Shown here: one piece after another, positions 24,706-32,832 of the stretch
How the letters are laid out: every line of letters begins with the position of its first letter
How positions within the stretch are numbered: the first letter of the stretch is position 1
Origin: an uncultured Bacillus sp.
GTDB lineage: Bacteria > Bacillota > Bacilli > Bacillales_B > DSM-18226
DNA: 43,501 nt
Reading direction: 5' to 3'
Assembly (NCBI RefSeq): GCF_946478885.1
Contig: NZ_CAMLDX010000018.1
Span: 1 to 43,501 of the forward strand
The notes under the pieces: model-generated
Told to the model about the DNA's origin: nothing
The model's database searches: none
Seen by the model: the letters and a program-made list of their open reading frames with translations, nothing else
Translations under genes and position numbers: made by a program

Positions 24706-25329
24706 ATGGATTTTGATACATTAAGAGAGTGGCTTACACTCGAAAATATCATGAAAGTAATTAATGAGTATCGATCTTTTGGACCGATACCGGGGATTTT
24801 GCTTCCTTTGTTTGAGGCATTTCTTCCTTTTTTGCCATTATTTTTGTTTGTAATGGCAAATACGAATGCATTTGGACTTTGGCTTGGTTTTTTGTTTTCT
24901 TGGATCGGCTCTGTTACCGGGGCATTGCTCGTTTTTTTGTTCATCAGACGATTTGGCCAAAGAAAGGCTTTACAATTTGTTAAGAAGCATCGGCAGGTGC
25001 AAAAACTGATGCAATGGGTAGAGAGGCACGGATTTGGTCCATTGTTTATCCTGCTGTGTTTTCCATTTACACCGTCGGCAATTGTTAATATTGTCGCCGG
25101 GCTGTCTAAGATCGGAATCTATCAATATATGCTCGCTGTCATGATTGGAAAGGTTGTAATGATTTTTACAATCAGTTATGTCGGGCATGATATTCAGTCA
25201 CTTATAACGAAACCTTTAAAAGCGATTGTGGTCGGCGTTGTCATTGTGATTTTATGGTATGTCGGGAAGAGAATTGAACTAAGAATGAATAAGAAGATAG
25301 AGTTGGAAAGAAAGCATAGTGAGGGCTAG
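24706..25329 (+). CDS. yhjE: TVP38/TMEM64 (VTT-domain) membrane protein YhjE
   Basis: A 207-residue membrane protein with the VTT/SNARE-associated (DedA-related) fold: IPGILLPLFEAFLPFLPLFL, then GLWLGFLFSWIGSVTGALL with the family FxR at FIRRFG, and FPFTPSAIVNIVAGLSKI, the re-entrant Pro-rich loop. Related proteins move or scramble lipids. The gene follows AAGGAGAAATC. In B. subtilis yhjE adjoins yhjD; here an LCP gene lies between them on the opposite strand to yhjD. Confidence 0.8.
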   Translation: MDFDTLREWLTLENIMKVINEYRSFGPIPGILLPLFEAFLPFLPLFLFVMANTNAFGLWLGFLFSWIGSVTGALLVFLFIRRFGQRKALQFVKKHRQVQKLMQWVERHGFGPLFILLCFPFTPSAIVNIVAGLSKIGIYQYMLAVMIGKVVMIFTISYVGHDIQSLITKPLKAIVVGVVIVILWYVGKRIELRMNKKIELERKHSEG

Positions 25330-25366
25330 AATGTCAGCCTTCGGAGAAGAAATTTCATAAATTGGA

Positions 25367-25417
25367 AAGACACTAACGATTTGTTACTATAGTAATAAAG
25401 GTTAGTGTCTTCTTTTT
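25367..25417 (+). terminator. Terminator after yhjE
   Basis: AAGACACTAAC (25367-25377) pairs with GTTAGTGTCTT (25401-25411), with GTTACTATAGTAAT making an inner stem, followed by CTTTTT. Confidence 0.82.
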
Positions 25418-25547
25418 CCCGGTTTTATTTGACGGGTTCCGTCTCCCAAAAAGAATGATTGAGAATAAAACTTCAGTAAGCATCGAACGAGCGGGATCCA
25501 TAAAGATAAATGAGTGAAAAAGACAAGACTTTGAAGGGAGTTGGAAA

Positions 25548-28500
25548 ATGTCTGTCCGTTTATTAATTGGCCGTTCAGGGAGCGGCAAAACAACGCAATG
25601 TCTGAATGAAATGAGAATGAAACTATCGGAAAACCCGGAAGGAAATCCGCTTATTTATCTAGTACCTGACCAAATGACATTTGTATCGGAGTATCAATTA
25701 ATCAATACTCCAGGGCTTGGCGGAATGATTCGGGCCCAGGTATTTTCTTTTTCCCGTCTTGCCTGGAGAATTCTGCAGGAAACAGGCGGGATGAGCAGGT
25801 ACCATTTGAATAGCACAGGAATTAGCATGCTGATTCAAAAGATTATCGAAGAAAAAAAAGACGAATTGCATCTGTTCAAGCGTGCCAGTGACAAGACAGG
25901 ATTTATCAGTCAAATGGAACAGATGCTGATCGAATTTAAACGATACTGTGTTCAGCCGGAAGAATTGGAAATTCAAAAGAATCAGGTGACCGAGCAGACA
26001 TTACAGCATAAGCTCCATGATCTGCAGCTTATTTATGAAAGCTTTGAAGCAGCTTTATTTAACAAATATATTGATACAGAGGATTATTTCCGCTTGCTTT
26101 CCGAAAAAATAGCACAGTCTGCTTATCTGAAACAGGCGGAAATATATATCGATGGTTTCTACAGCTTTACACCGCAGGAATATATGATCATTGAACAGCT
26201 CATGAAGTATTGCGAACAGGTTACCATCACGCTGACATTGGATCGTTCCTTTCGCATGCATCCTCCAGAGGATATTCATTTATTCCGTCAGACAGGTGAA
26301 AATTGCCAGACGCTTTATGAGATTGCTTCGATAAATGGTTTGACGGTAACAGAGGTCCTTTTAGATAAACAAAAGCGATGGCAGAATACATCTCTGCAGC
26401 ATTTAGAAGCATTCTTTGATTCGCGCCCCGTTAAGGAATTCAGCGGGCATAGTTCCGTGAATATTGCCCAGGCAGTGAACCGTCGGGCCGAAATCGAAGG
26501 AGTTGCCCGGAACATCAAACGGCTTGTTCAGGAAAAACATTACCGTTACCGGGATATTGCTTTACTAATGCGAAACGGCCAGGATTATCATGAAATGATC
26601 GAAACGATTTTTCGTGATTATGATATACCGTACTTCATTGATCAAAAAAGAAACATGCTTCATCATCCATTGGTTGAGATGATTCGCTCAGTGCTTGAAA
26701 TCATTAATGATAACTGGAGATATGAGCCGGTTTTTCGCGCCATAAAAACAGAATTGTTATTTCCACTTGGGCAAAATCCAGATAGACTTCGTGAGAAAAT
26801 GGATATTCTGGAGAATTATGTACTGGCATACGGGATTAAAGGAAGTAAATGGACGAAAAGAAAGCGGTGGAGTTATCGTCGAGTTCAGGGGCTTGAATTG
26901 GAAAACATCGTTCAAACTGATCGTGAAAGAGAAAGGGAACAGGAATTAAATGAATTGCGGCTGATGATCACGGCTCCGGTATTGCGTTTATCTAGAAGGC
27001 TGAAAAAGGCGGAAAACGGAAGAATGCTCGGAGAAGCACTCTATTTATTTTTGGAGGAGCTCGATATCCCTGCCAAGCTGGAAAGTTGGAAATTGGCTGA
27101 GGAAGAGAAGGGAAATTTAGTCAAGGCACGTGAGCATGATCAAGTGTGGAATGCGATCATGGATATCCTCGATCAATTTGTTGAAATTCTCGGAAGTGAA
27201 GCCATTTCCTCAAAAAACTTTTCGAAAATTATCGATGCCGGTCTTGAAGCTTTGAGGTTTTCTCTTGTTCCTCCGGCAATTGATCAGGTGATGGCCGGGA
27301 ACTTAGAAAAGTCGCGACTTGCTGATGTAAAGGCTGTTTTTATGATCGGGCTTAATGAAGGAGTTCTTCCCGCTAAGTTTTCCGATAATGGCATATTGGC
27401 AGATGAGGATCGGGAGCAAATGTTACTGAATGGTATAAAGATAGCTCCCTCAAGCAAAACGAGATTGCTAGATGAAGAATTTATCGCCTATAAAGCGTTT
27501 GTGACTCCTTCAGAGCATCTGTATATTAGTTACCCTCTAGCCAATGAAGAAGGAAAAGCTTTGATGCCGTCCCTGTATATCAAAAGAATACAGGATTTAT
27601 TCCCGAAACATACAGAACTGATGTATCTAACGGATCCGGCAGAGCTTGAGGAGCAGGAACAGCTTGGCTACATTGCACATAAAAATAGAAGCTTATCCTA
27701 CTTAATCTCTCAGCTACAGTTAAAGAAAAGAAATTATCCTATGTTTGACTTTTGGTGGGATGTTTATAATTGGTACATGTTAGGACCTGAGAAAGACACT
27801 GCCAAACGGGTGCTGTCCAGTTTGAATTATCGAAATCCAGTTAAAAGACTGTCAGAAGGGGTGAGTCACGATTTGTATGGCGAAACGATACAAACCAGTG
27901 TATCACGCATGGAACTGTTTCGTGGCTGCCCATTTTCTCACTATGCCCAGCATGGTTTAAAACTACGTGACCGACAGATCTTCCGCCTTGAGGCACCGGA
28001 TATCGGGGAATTATTCCATGCGGCATTAAAGTATATTGCAGAAACTGTCATGAACCAAAGCCTTTCCTGGTCATCTCTAACGAAGGAACAATCTGTACAG
28101 TTAGCAAAGGAAGCGGTAGAAACATTAGCACCAATGCTGCAGAATGAAATCCTGCTCAGTTCCAATCGTCATGCCTACATCAAACAGAAGCTCGAGCGGA
28201 TAATCAGCCGCGCTTCCATTATATTGAGCGAGCACGCGAAGGTAAGCGGATTTTCACCAGTAGGTCTTGAACTGGAATTCGGTCCGAAAAGAGAACTGCC
28301 TCCATTAACGTTCAATCTGAGGAATGGAGCGAAGATGCAACTAGTTGGTCGGATTGACCGGGTCGATAAAGCAGAGGATACAAATGGAGTGTATTTAAGA
28401 GTCGTTGATTATAAATCCAGTGCAAAGGAATTGGATCTTGGTGAAGTATACTATGGTCTGTCCCTGCAAATGCTGACATATCTAGATATAATAATCAGTC

Positions 28501-29039
28501 ACTCAGCTACGTTGATTGGTACAGAGGCATTGCCTGCAGGTGTTTTATATTTCCATGTGCATAATCCAATGATTAATACGAAAAACATACTAGCTCTTGA
28601 GGACATTGAAAAGAAAATTCTTGAGGACTTTAGAATGAACGGATTAATTTTAGCTGAAGAAAATGCTATTCGCTTAATGGATCTTCAATTGGATACAGGC
28701 AAGTCTATTGTAGTCCCGGCAGAAATAAAAAAAGACGGGACATTAGCGAAGCGGTCAAAGGCAGCAAGCCTTCAGGAATTCTCGGACATCCGTTCATATG
28801 TGCGTAATATGTATGTGAAAACAGGAAATGCCATTGTTGAAGGGGATATCCGGATTGCGCCATATAAATTGAAGGATCGAACGCCATGTACTTTTTGTTC
28901 CTATCAATCTGTTTGCCAGTTTGATCAGTCAATGGAGGAAAATCAATATAGATTGCTTGTTCCACGGACAAAGGGACAGGCATTGGAGCAAATGAGAGAG
29001 GAGATGGTGAGCAATGAAGATGATACCTCCGAAGCCTGA
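25548..29039 (+). CDS. addB: ATP-dependent helicase/nuclease subunit B (AddB)
   Basis: AddB is the second motor-like and nuclease subunit of AddAB, which resects double-strand breaks to Chi for RecA loading. The 1,163-residue protein has Walker A GRSGSGKTT near the start and a C-terminal RecB-like nuclease domain with VVDYKSSAKELDLG. The four iron-sulfur cysteines are visible: C794 (FRGCPFS) and C1114, C1117, C1123 (CTFCSYQSVC). GAAGGGAG precedes the ATG. addA starts within its last 26 bases, so the two subunits are translationally coupled. The gene is intact. Confidence 0.96.
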   Translation: MSVRLLIGRSGSGKTTQCLNEMRMKLSENPEGNPLIYLVPDQMTFVSEYQLINTPGLGGMIRAQVFSFSRLAWRILQETGGMSRYHLNSTGISMLIQKIIEEKKDELHLFKRASDKTGFISQMEQMLIEFKRYCVQPEELEIQKNQVTEQTLQHKLHDLQLIYESFEAALFNKYIDTEDYFRLLSEKIAQSAYLKQAEIYIDGFYSFTPQEYMIIEQLMKYCEQVTITLTLDRSFRMHPPEDIHLFRQTGENCQTLYEIASINGLTVTEVLLDKQKRWQNTSLQHLEAFFDSRPVKEFSGHSSVNIAQAVNRRAEIEGVARNIKRLVQEKHYRYRDIALLMRNGQDYHEMIETIFRDYDIPYFIDQKRNMLHHPLVEMIRSVLEIINDNWRYEPVFRAIKTELLFPLGQNPDRLREKMDILENYVLAYGIKGSKWTKRKRWSYRRVQGLELENIVQTDREREREQELNELRLMITAPVLRLSRRLKKAENGRMLGEALYLFLEELDIPAKLESWKLAEEEKGNLVKAREHDQVWNAIMDILDQFVEILGSEAISSKNFSKIIDAGLEALRFSLVPPAIDQVMAGNLEKSRLADVKAVFMIGLNEGVLPAKFSDNGILADEDREQMLLNGIKIAPSSKTRLLDEEFIAYKAFVTPSEHLYISYPLANEEGKALMPSLYIKRIQDLFPKHTELMYLTDPAELEEQEQLGYIAHKNRSLSYLISQLQLKKRNYPMFDFWWDVYNWYMLGPEKDTAKRVLSSLNYRNPVKRLSEGVSHDLYGETIQTSVSRMELFRGCPFSHYAQHGLKLRDRQIFRLEAPDIGELFHAALKYIAETVMNQSLSWSSLTKEQSVQLAKEAVETLAPMLQNEILLSSNRHAYIKQKLERIISRASIILSEHAKVSGFSPVGLELEFGPKRELPPLTFNLRNGAKMQLVGRIDRVDKAEDTNGVYLRVVDYKSSAKELDLGEVYYGLSLQMLTYLDIIISHSATLIGTEALPAGVLYFHVHNPMINTKNILALEDIEKKILEDFRMNGLILAEENAIRLMDLQLDTGKSIVVPAEIKKDGTLAKRSKAASLQEFSDIRSYVRNMYVKTGNAIVEGDIRIAPYKLKDRTPCTFCSYQSVCQFDQSMEENQYRLLVPRTKGQALEQMREEMVSNEDDTSEA

Positions 29040-30360
29040 AAATACCACGTGGACCGATGATCAGTGGAAAGCCATTATGGCGGATGGTCAGGATATATTG
29101 GTTGCCGCCGCAGCAGGTTCAGGGAAAACAGCGGTGCTTGTCGAAAGAATGATTAACAAGGTGCTGTCAAAAACAGAACCAGTCAATGTTGATGAACTGC
29201 TTGTCGTTACTTTCACCAATGCCGCTGCAGCAGAAATGCGCAGCCGAATTGGTGAAGCATTGGTCAGAGCCATTGATGCCGACCCGGGATCAGTACACTT
29301 GCGCAAGCAGCTTAGCTTGCTAAACCGGGCTTCGATTTCTACCATCCATTCCTTTTGTATGGAGGTTATTCAAAAATATTATTATTTAATTGATATCGAT
29401 CCCGGCTTCAGGATTGTAGATGAAACAGAAGCGCAGTTATTGCGTGATGAAGTGCTGGAGAAGTTATTCGAAGAGGAATATGGCAAACCGAATAATGATG
29501 CCTTTTTCCGTCTGGTTGACAGCTTCACCAATGATCGCAGCGATACGGCGTTGATGGATATTATTCGCGAGTTATATGATTTTGCCTATGCGAATCCGGA
29601 ACCGGAAAAATATCTGCAAAAGGTCGCTGCGATGTATGACGTCCATCCCAATACCTTATTGGATGAACTGCCATTTATCGAGCCGTTGCTTTTTGATATC
29701 AGGCTGCAGTTGGAGGGTGTTAAAGGGATGTTGGAGCAGGCATTGGAGCTGACAAGGCTTCCCGGTGGTCCTGCACCAAGGGCAGAAAATCTTTCGGATG
29801 ATCTTCTGATTGTGAATACGATGCTTGCTGCGAGCAAGGAGTCGTGGAATACCTTATATGAAGCCATGCAAGGCTGGTCCTTTTCCCGGGCTAAACAGTG
29901 CCGGGGAGATACTTTCAATAAGGAGCTGGTTGAACAGGCACAAAAATTGAGGGACGATGCGAAGAAAAAACTGCTAAGTCTGCAAAGTGAGCTGTTCAAT
30001 CGAAAACCAGAAAGCTTCTTGCGTGATTTAAAGGAAATGAGACCCATTATCGGAACACTTGCGGAACTCGTTCAAGCATTCTCCAAACAGTTCAGTATGG
30101 TCAAAAGGGAAAAGGGTCTGGTAGATTTTGCTGACTTAGAGCATTACTGTCTCGATATTCTGCTCGATCCCGAAGCCAAAAAAGTCGGTATACTTGCTCC
30201 TTCCATCGCAGCCCTTCATTATCGGGATGCCTTTAAAGAGGTTCTCGTGGATGAATACCAGGATGTAAATATGGTACAGGAAACAATTATCGGAATGGTG
30301 ACTAAAGACGGTGAAAAGACAGGCAACCTTTTCATGGTAGGCGATGTAAAGCAGTCGATT
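29014..30360 (+). CDS. addA: AddA helicase/nuclease, exon 1 (N-terminal 449 codons)
   Basis: First part of the AddA subunit, split by a group II intron. Residues 1-449 carry Walker A AAAAGSGKTAVLVER (about 31-45), motif Ia VVTFTNAAAAEMRSRI, motif II LVDEYQDVN (near 411) and the first half of motif III, GNLFMVGDVKQSI. Exon 1 ends exactly after the Ile codon at 30360. Without splicing, translation reads three intron codons and stops at 30372, giving a 452-residue product without the rest of the helicase or the nuclease. The ATG at 29014 follows GAGGAGATGG and overlaps addB by 26 bases. Joined to 32833-35247 it makes 1,253 residues, near the usual AddA length of about 1,230. Confidence 0.93.
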
Positions 30361-30957
30361 GTGCGCCCATAAGGATGTTGCATATTTCACCAGTAGGCGG
30401 TGAATTAACCACAGAAACGGTTACTATACCAACCGGCTTATCTTGGAGGAAAACCGAAGAGGGAGTGCAGCATGTCGGGAAAGTCACGAGTTAGCCTAGA
30501 CGGAAAGGTTACGACTGAGTGGCAAGGTATAATGATATGTATGAGGAAGAAGGCTATATTGCTTGAAGAACAGTCCGAGTGGGTCAATGCTCGACCTTCT
30601 AGGAAACCGTCTGTAACCTAGAATCCATCTTGCTTTACGTAATATATGGATACGTTAAAGCGTGGGAAAGCGTACTAAATCGATGCGCCGACCTAGTTTC
30701 TGAAGTTATAGGATGGACGCACTCATAGAAATGGGAAAAGGATGAACGTTCCTTCCGACAACGTATCAAGCCTATATACAACATACTAAATGGGGATTAC
30801 CTAAGTTGGAATGCCGAGCAAGGCTATGTACAAAGGTACTGAAAATCCAATATGGTAACGGAGTCTCCGTAGTAGTCCGAGATAGGGAAACCCTATCACA
30901 TGGCGAAGGGAGACAGCTTACAGAGTATATACAATGAAGAAAGGAGCGAAATGCTCT

Positions 30958-32547
30958 ATGCAAAATTCGGAAGTTGTATTATACAATCTATCAAAACAAG
31001 CTAGGAAGGAAGATTATCGTTTTGACAGATTGTACAGAAATCTGTACAACAAAGAGTTCTATATCAAGGCTTATTTAAAGACATCCAAAAATAAAGGTAA
31101 TGCAATACAAGGAATAGATGAGGAAAGGGCAGACGGGTTTGAAGATGAGAAGATAGAATCTATCATCGCTTCATTAAAGGATGAAACCTATCAGCCTAAA
31201 CCAATCAAAAGAGTAAATATCCCAAAGAAAAGCAGTAAAACTAGACCACTTGCTAGTCCAACATTCACTGACAGAATGGTTCAAGAAGTTTGCAGGATGA
31301 TGTTAGAGGCAATATATGAACCAATATTTTCGGAATTCTCTCATGGCTTTAGAAAAAATCACAGTTGTCACACAGCTCTTGTACAAATCCAAAACACATT
31401 TACGGGGGTAAACTGGTTCGTAGAGGGAGACATTAAAGGATTCTTTGACCAAATTAACCATCGTGCACTCATAAATATACTACGTAAGAAAATAAGCGAC
31501 GAACGCTTTATACGGCTCATTTGGAAATTCCTGAGATCAGGATATCTCGAAGATTGGGAATATAACCAAACGTATAGCGGAACGCCACGAGGTGGAATTG
31601 TTAGTCCGATTCTAGCGAACATATACCTTAACGAATTCGATAACTATGTTACAAGGAAATTAAAGCAAGAGTTTGATCAAGGAGAACAAAGAAAACGAAA
31701 GCAGAATACCGAGTATCGTAAATATAATATGAAACATCAAGGGATCAACAAGAAAAACAATGGGACAACTGATGAAGAAAAAAGAGAAGCAATGATGCAA
31801 GAGTACCAAAAGAATAAAAAGCTCTCCTACTACGAGCCCGAAAATCAAGGATATAAAAGCATAAAGTATGTAAGGTACGCGGACGATTTCCTAATCGGGG
31901 TAAATGGAAGCAAAGAGGATTGCCTCCAGATAAAAAACATCATTAGCAAATTCTTAAGTGAAAAACTTGAACTGGAAATGTCAGAAGAAAAGACCCTTAT
32001 CAAACATAGTTCAAAACCTGCAAGGTTCTTGGAATATGACATAACGGTCTCAAAAGATAAGAGCAGCCTTACTGCCGGAAGTTCCCGCGGTTATGTCCAG
32101 TTAAGGATTCCAAAGGAAACAATGAAAAGGATCATTATAGATAGCAAAATGGTCAAAGATATTGATGCGAAGCAATGGGATATGCTTCACAGACCAAGAT
32201 TATTAGGTCTATCAGACTTAGAGATTGTCCAAACTTATAATGCCGAATTAAGCGGGTTATATCATTACTATTCCTTAGCTGAAAATGTATCCAAGAAAAT
32301 GTGGCAGTTGAGATATGTCATGGAATATAGCTGTCTTAAAACACTTGCCAACAAATACAAGTCCACAGTTGCCAAAATGAAAACAAAGTATAAACAAGGA
32401 AAATACTGGGGAATTAAGTATCAAACAAAACACGGCGAAAAGATAGCATATTTCTATAAAGATGGTTTCAACAGACAAAAAATAAGTCGCAAAAGGGATG
32501 TCGATATTAAGCCTCACCTTTATGTAAACAAGGCAAAACAGATTTAG
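30958..32547 (+). CDS. ltrA: Group II intron-encoded reverse transcriptase/maturase
   Basis: A 529-residue intron protein that would bind the intron RNA, help it splice, and copy it into DNA. Reverse transcriptase blocks are visible: RPLASPTFTDRMVQEV, FVEGDIKGFFDQINH, GTPRGGIVSPILANIYLNEF and the catalytic YADD (Y307-D310). A thumb/maturase X region follows (SDLEIVQTYNAELSGLYHYY). The HNH endonuclease normally fused at the C terminus is missing from this frame (see the next entry). The ATG at 30958 is preceded by AAAGGAG; an ATG at 30934 lies upstream of that site. The symbol is generic for this family. Confidence 0.93.
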   Translation: MQNSEVVLYNLSKQARKEDYRFDRLYRNLYNKEFYIKAYLKTSKNKGNAIQGIDEERADGFEDEKIESIIASLKDETYQPKPIKRVNIPKKSSKTRPLASPTFTDRMVQEVCRMMLEAIYEPIFSEFSHGFRKNHSCHTALVQIQNTFTGVNWFVEGDIKGFFDQINHRALINILRKKISDERFIRLIWKFLRSGYLEDWEYNQTYSGTPRGGIVSPILANIYLNEFDNYVTRKLKQEFDQGEQRKRKQNTEYRKYNMKHQGINKKNNGTTDEEKREAMMQEYQKNKKLSYYEPENQGYKSIKYVRYADDFLIGVNGSKEDCLQIKNIISKFLSEKLELEMSEEKTLIKHSSKPARFLEYDITVSKDKSSLTAGSSRGYVQLRIPKETMKRIIIDSKMVKDIDAKQWDMLHRPRLLGLSDLEIVQTYNAELSGLYHYYSLAENVSKKMWQLRYVMEYSCLKTLANKYKSTVAKMKTKYKQGKYWGIKYQTKHGEKIAYFYKDGFNRQKISRKRDVDIKPHLYVNKAKQI

Positions 32548-32722
32548 AACAAAGACATACTGCAAGAAATGTGAATCCTAAGAAGATCATTCCCCTAATA
32601 CGCAGTTTGAAATTTACTATGTTACAAGGTAAAACGCATGGGGACTAATGATTGCACAGCAGAGAAACACATTGGTTGTGTGTCAGAAATGTCATAACGA
32701 ATCTCGCAAAACTAGAAGATAG
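32538..32722 (+). pseudogene. Degenerate HNH endonuclease domain of the intron protein
   Basis: In a frame shifted by one base relative to the reverse transcriptase, the sequence encodes RTKTYCKKCES, TAA, EDHSPNTQFEIYYVTR, TAA, then NAWGLMIAQQRNTLVVCQKC and HNESRKTRR. The two CxxC pairs and the MIAQQRNTLVVCQKCHNE block are typical of the HNH domain that ends many bacterial intron proteins. One frameshift and two in-frame stop codons inactivate it, so the intron has lost its DNA-cutting activity and would depend on other nicks to move. Confidence 0.75.
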
Positions 32723-32832
32723 ATATTGGTAAGTGGAGAGCCGTATACTCTGAGAGGAGTACGTACGGTTCGGGGGGGAGTGCTTGGAAACCTGCTGTCG
32801 AAATACAGTGAGGCGCTAGGTGCTTACCCTAC

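Larger units (their letters stand above)
30361..32832 (+). mobile_element. Group II intron with reverse transcriptase, inserted in addA
   Basis: The element starts GTGCGCCC, a group II 5' end, and ends CCCTAC (the AY rule). Domain V is the 34-base hairpin at 32738-32771 (GAGCCG ... CGGTTC). Domain VI follows with a candidate branch-point A at 32826, seven bases from the 3' end. Retargeting signals are clear: TGCTTTAC at 30631-30638 is complementary to exon bases GTAAAGCA (30346-30353), and AATCGAT at 30678-30684 to GTCGATT (30354-30360, one G-U pair). These are EBS2/IBS2 and EBS1/IBS1. Length 2,472 bases. Excision restores the addA frame. The reverse transcriptase frame lies in domain IV. Confidence 0.95.

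Noticed and set aside
29014..30372. addA as a plain pseudogene truncated by an in-frame stop
   Set aside because: The stop lies inside a group II intron with correct ends and matching exon-binding sites, and exon 2 is intact and in phase.
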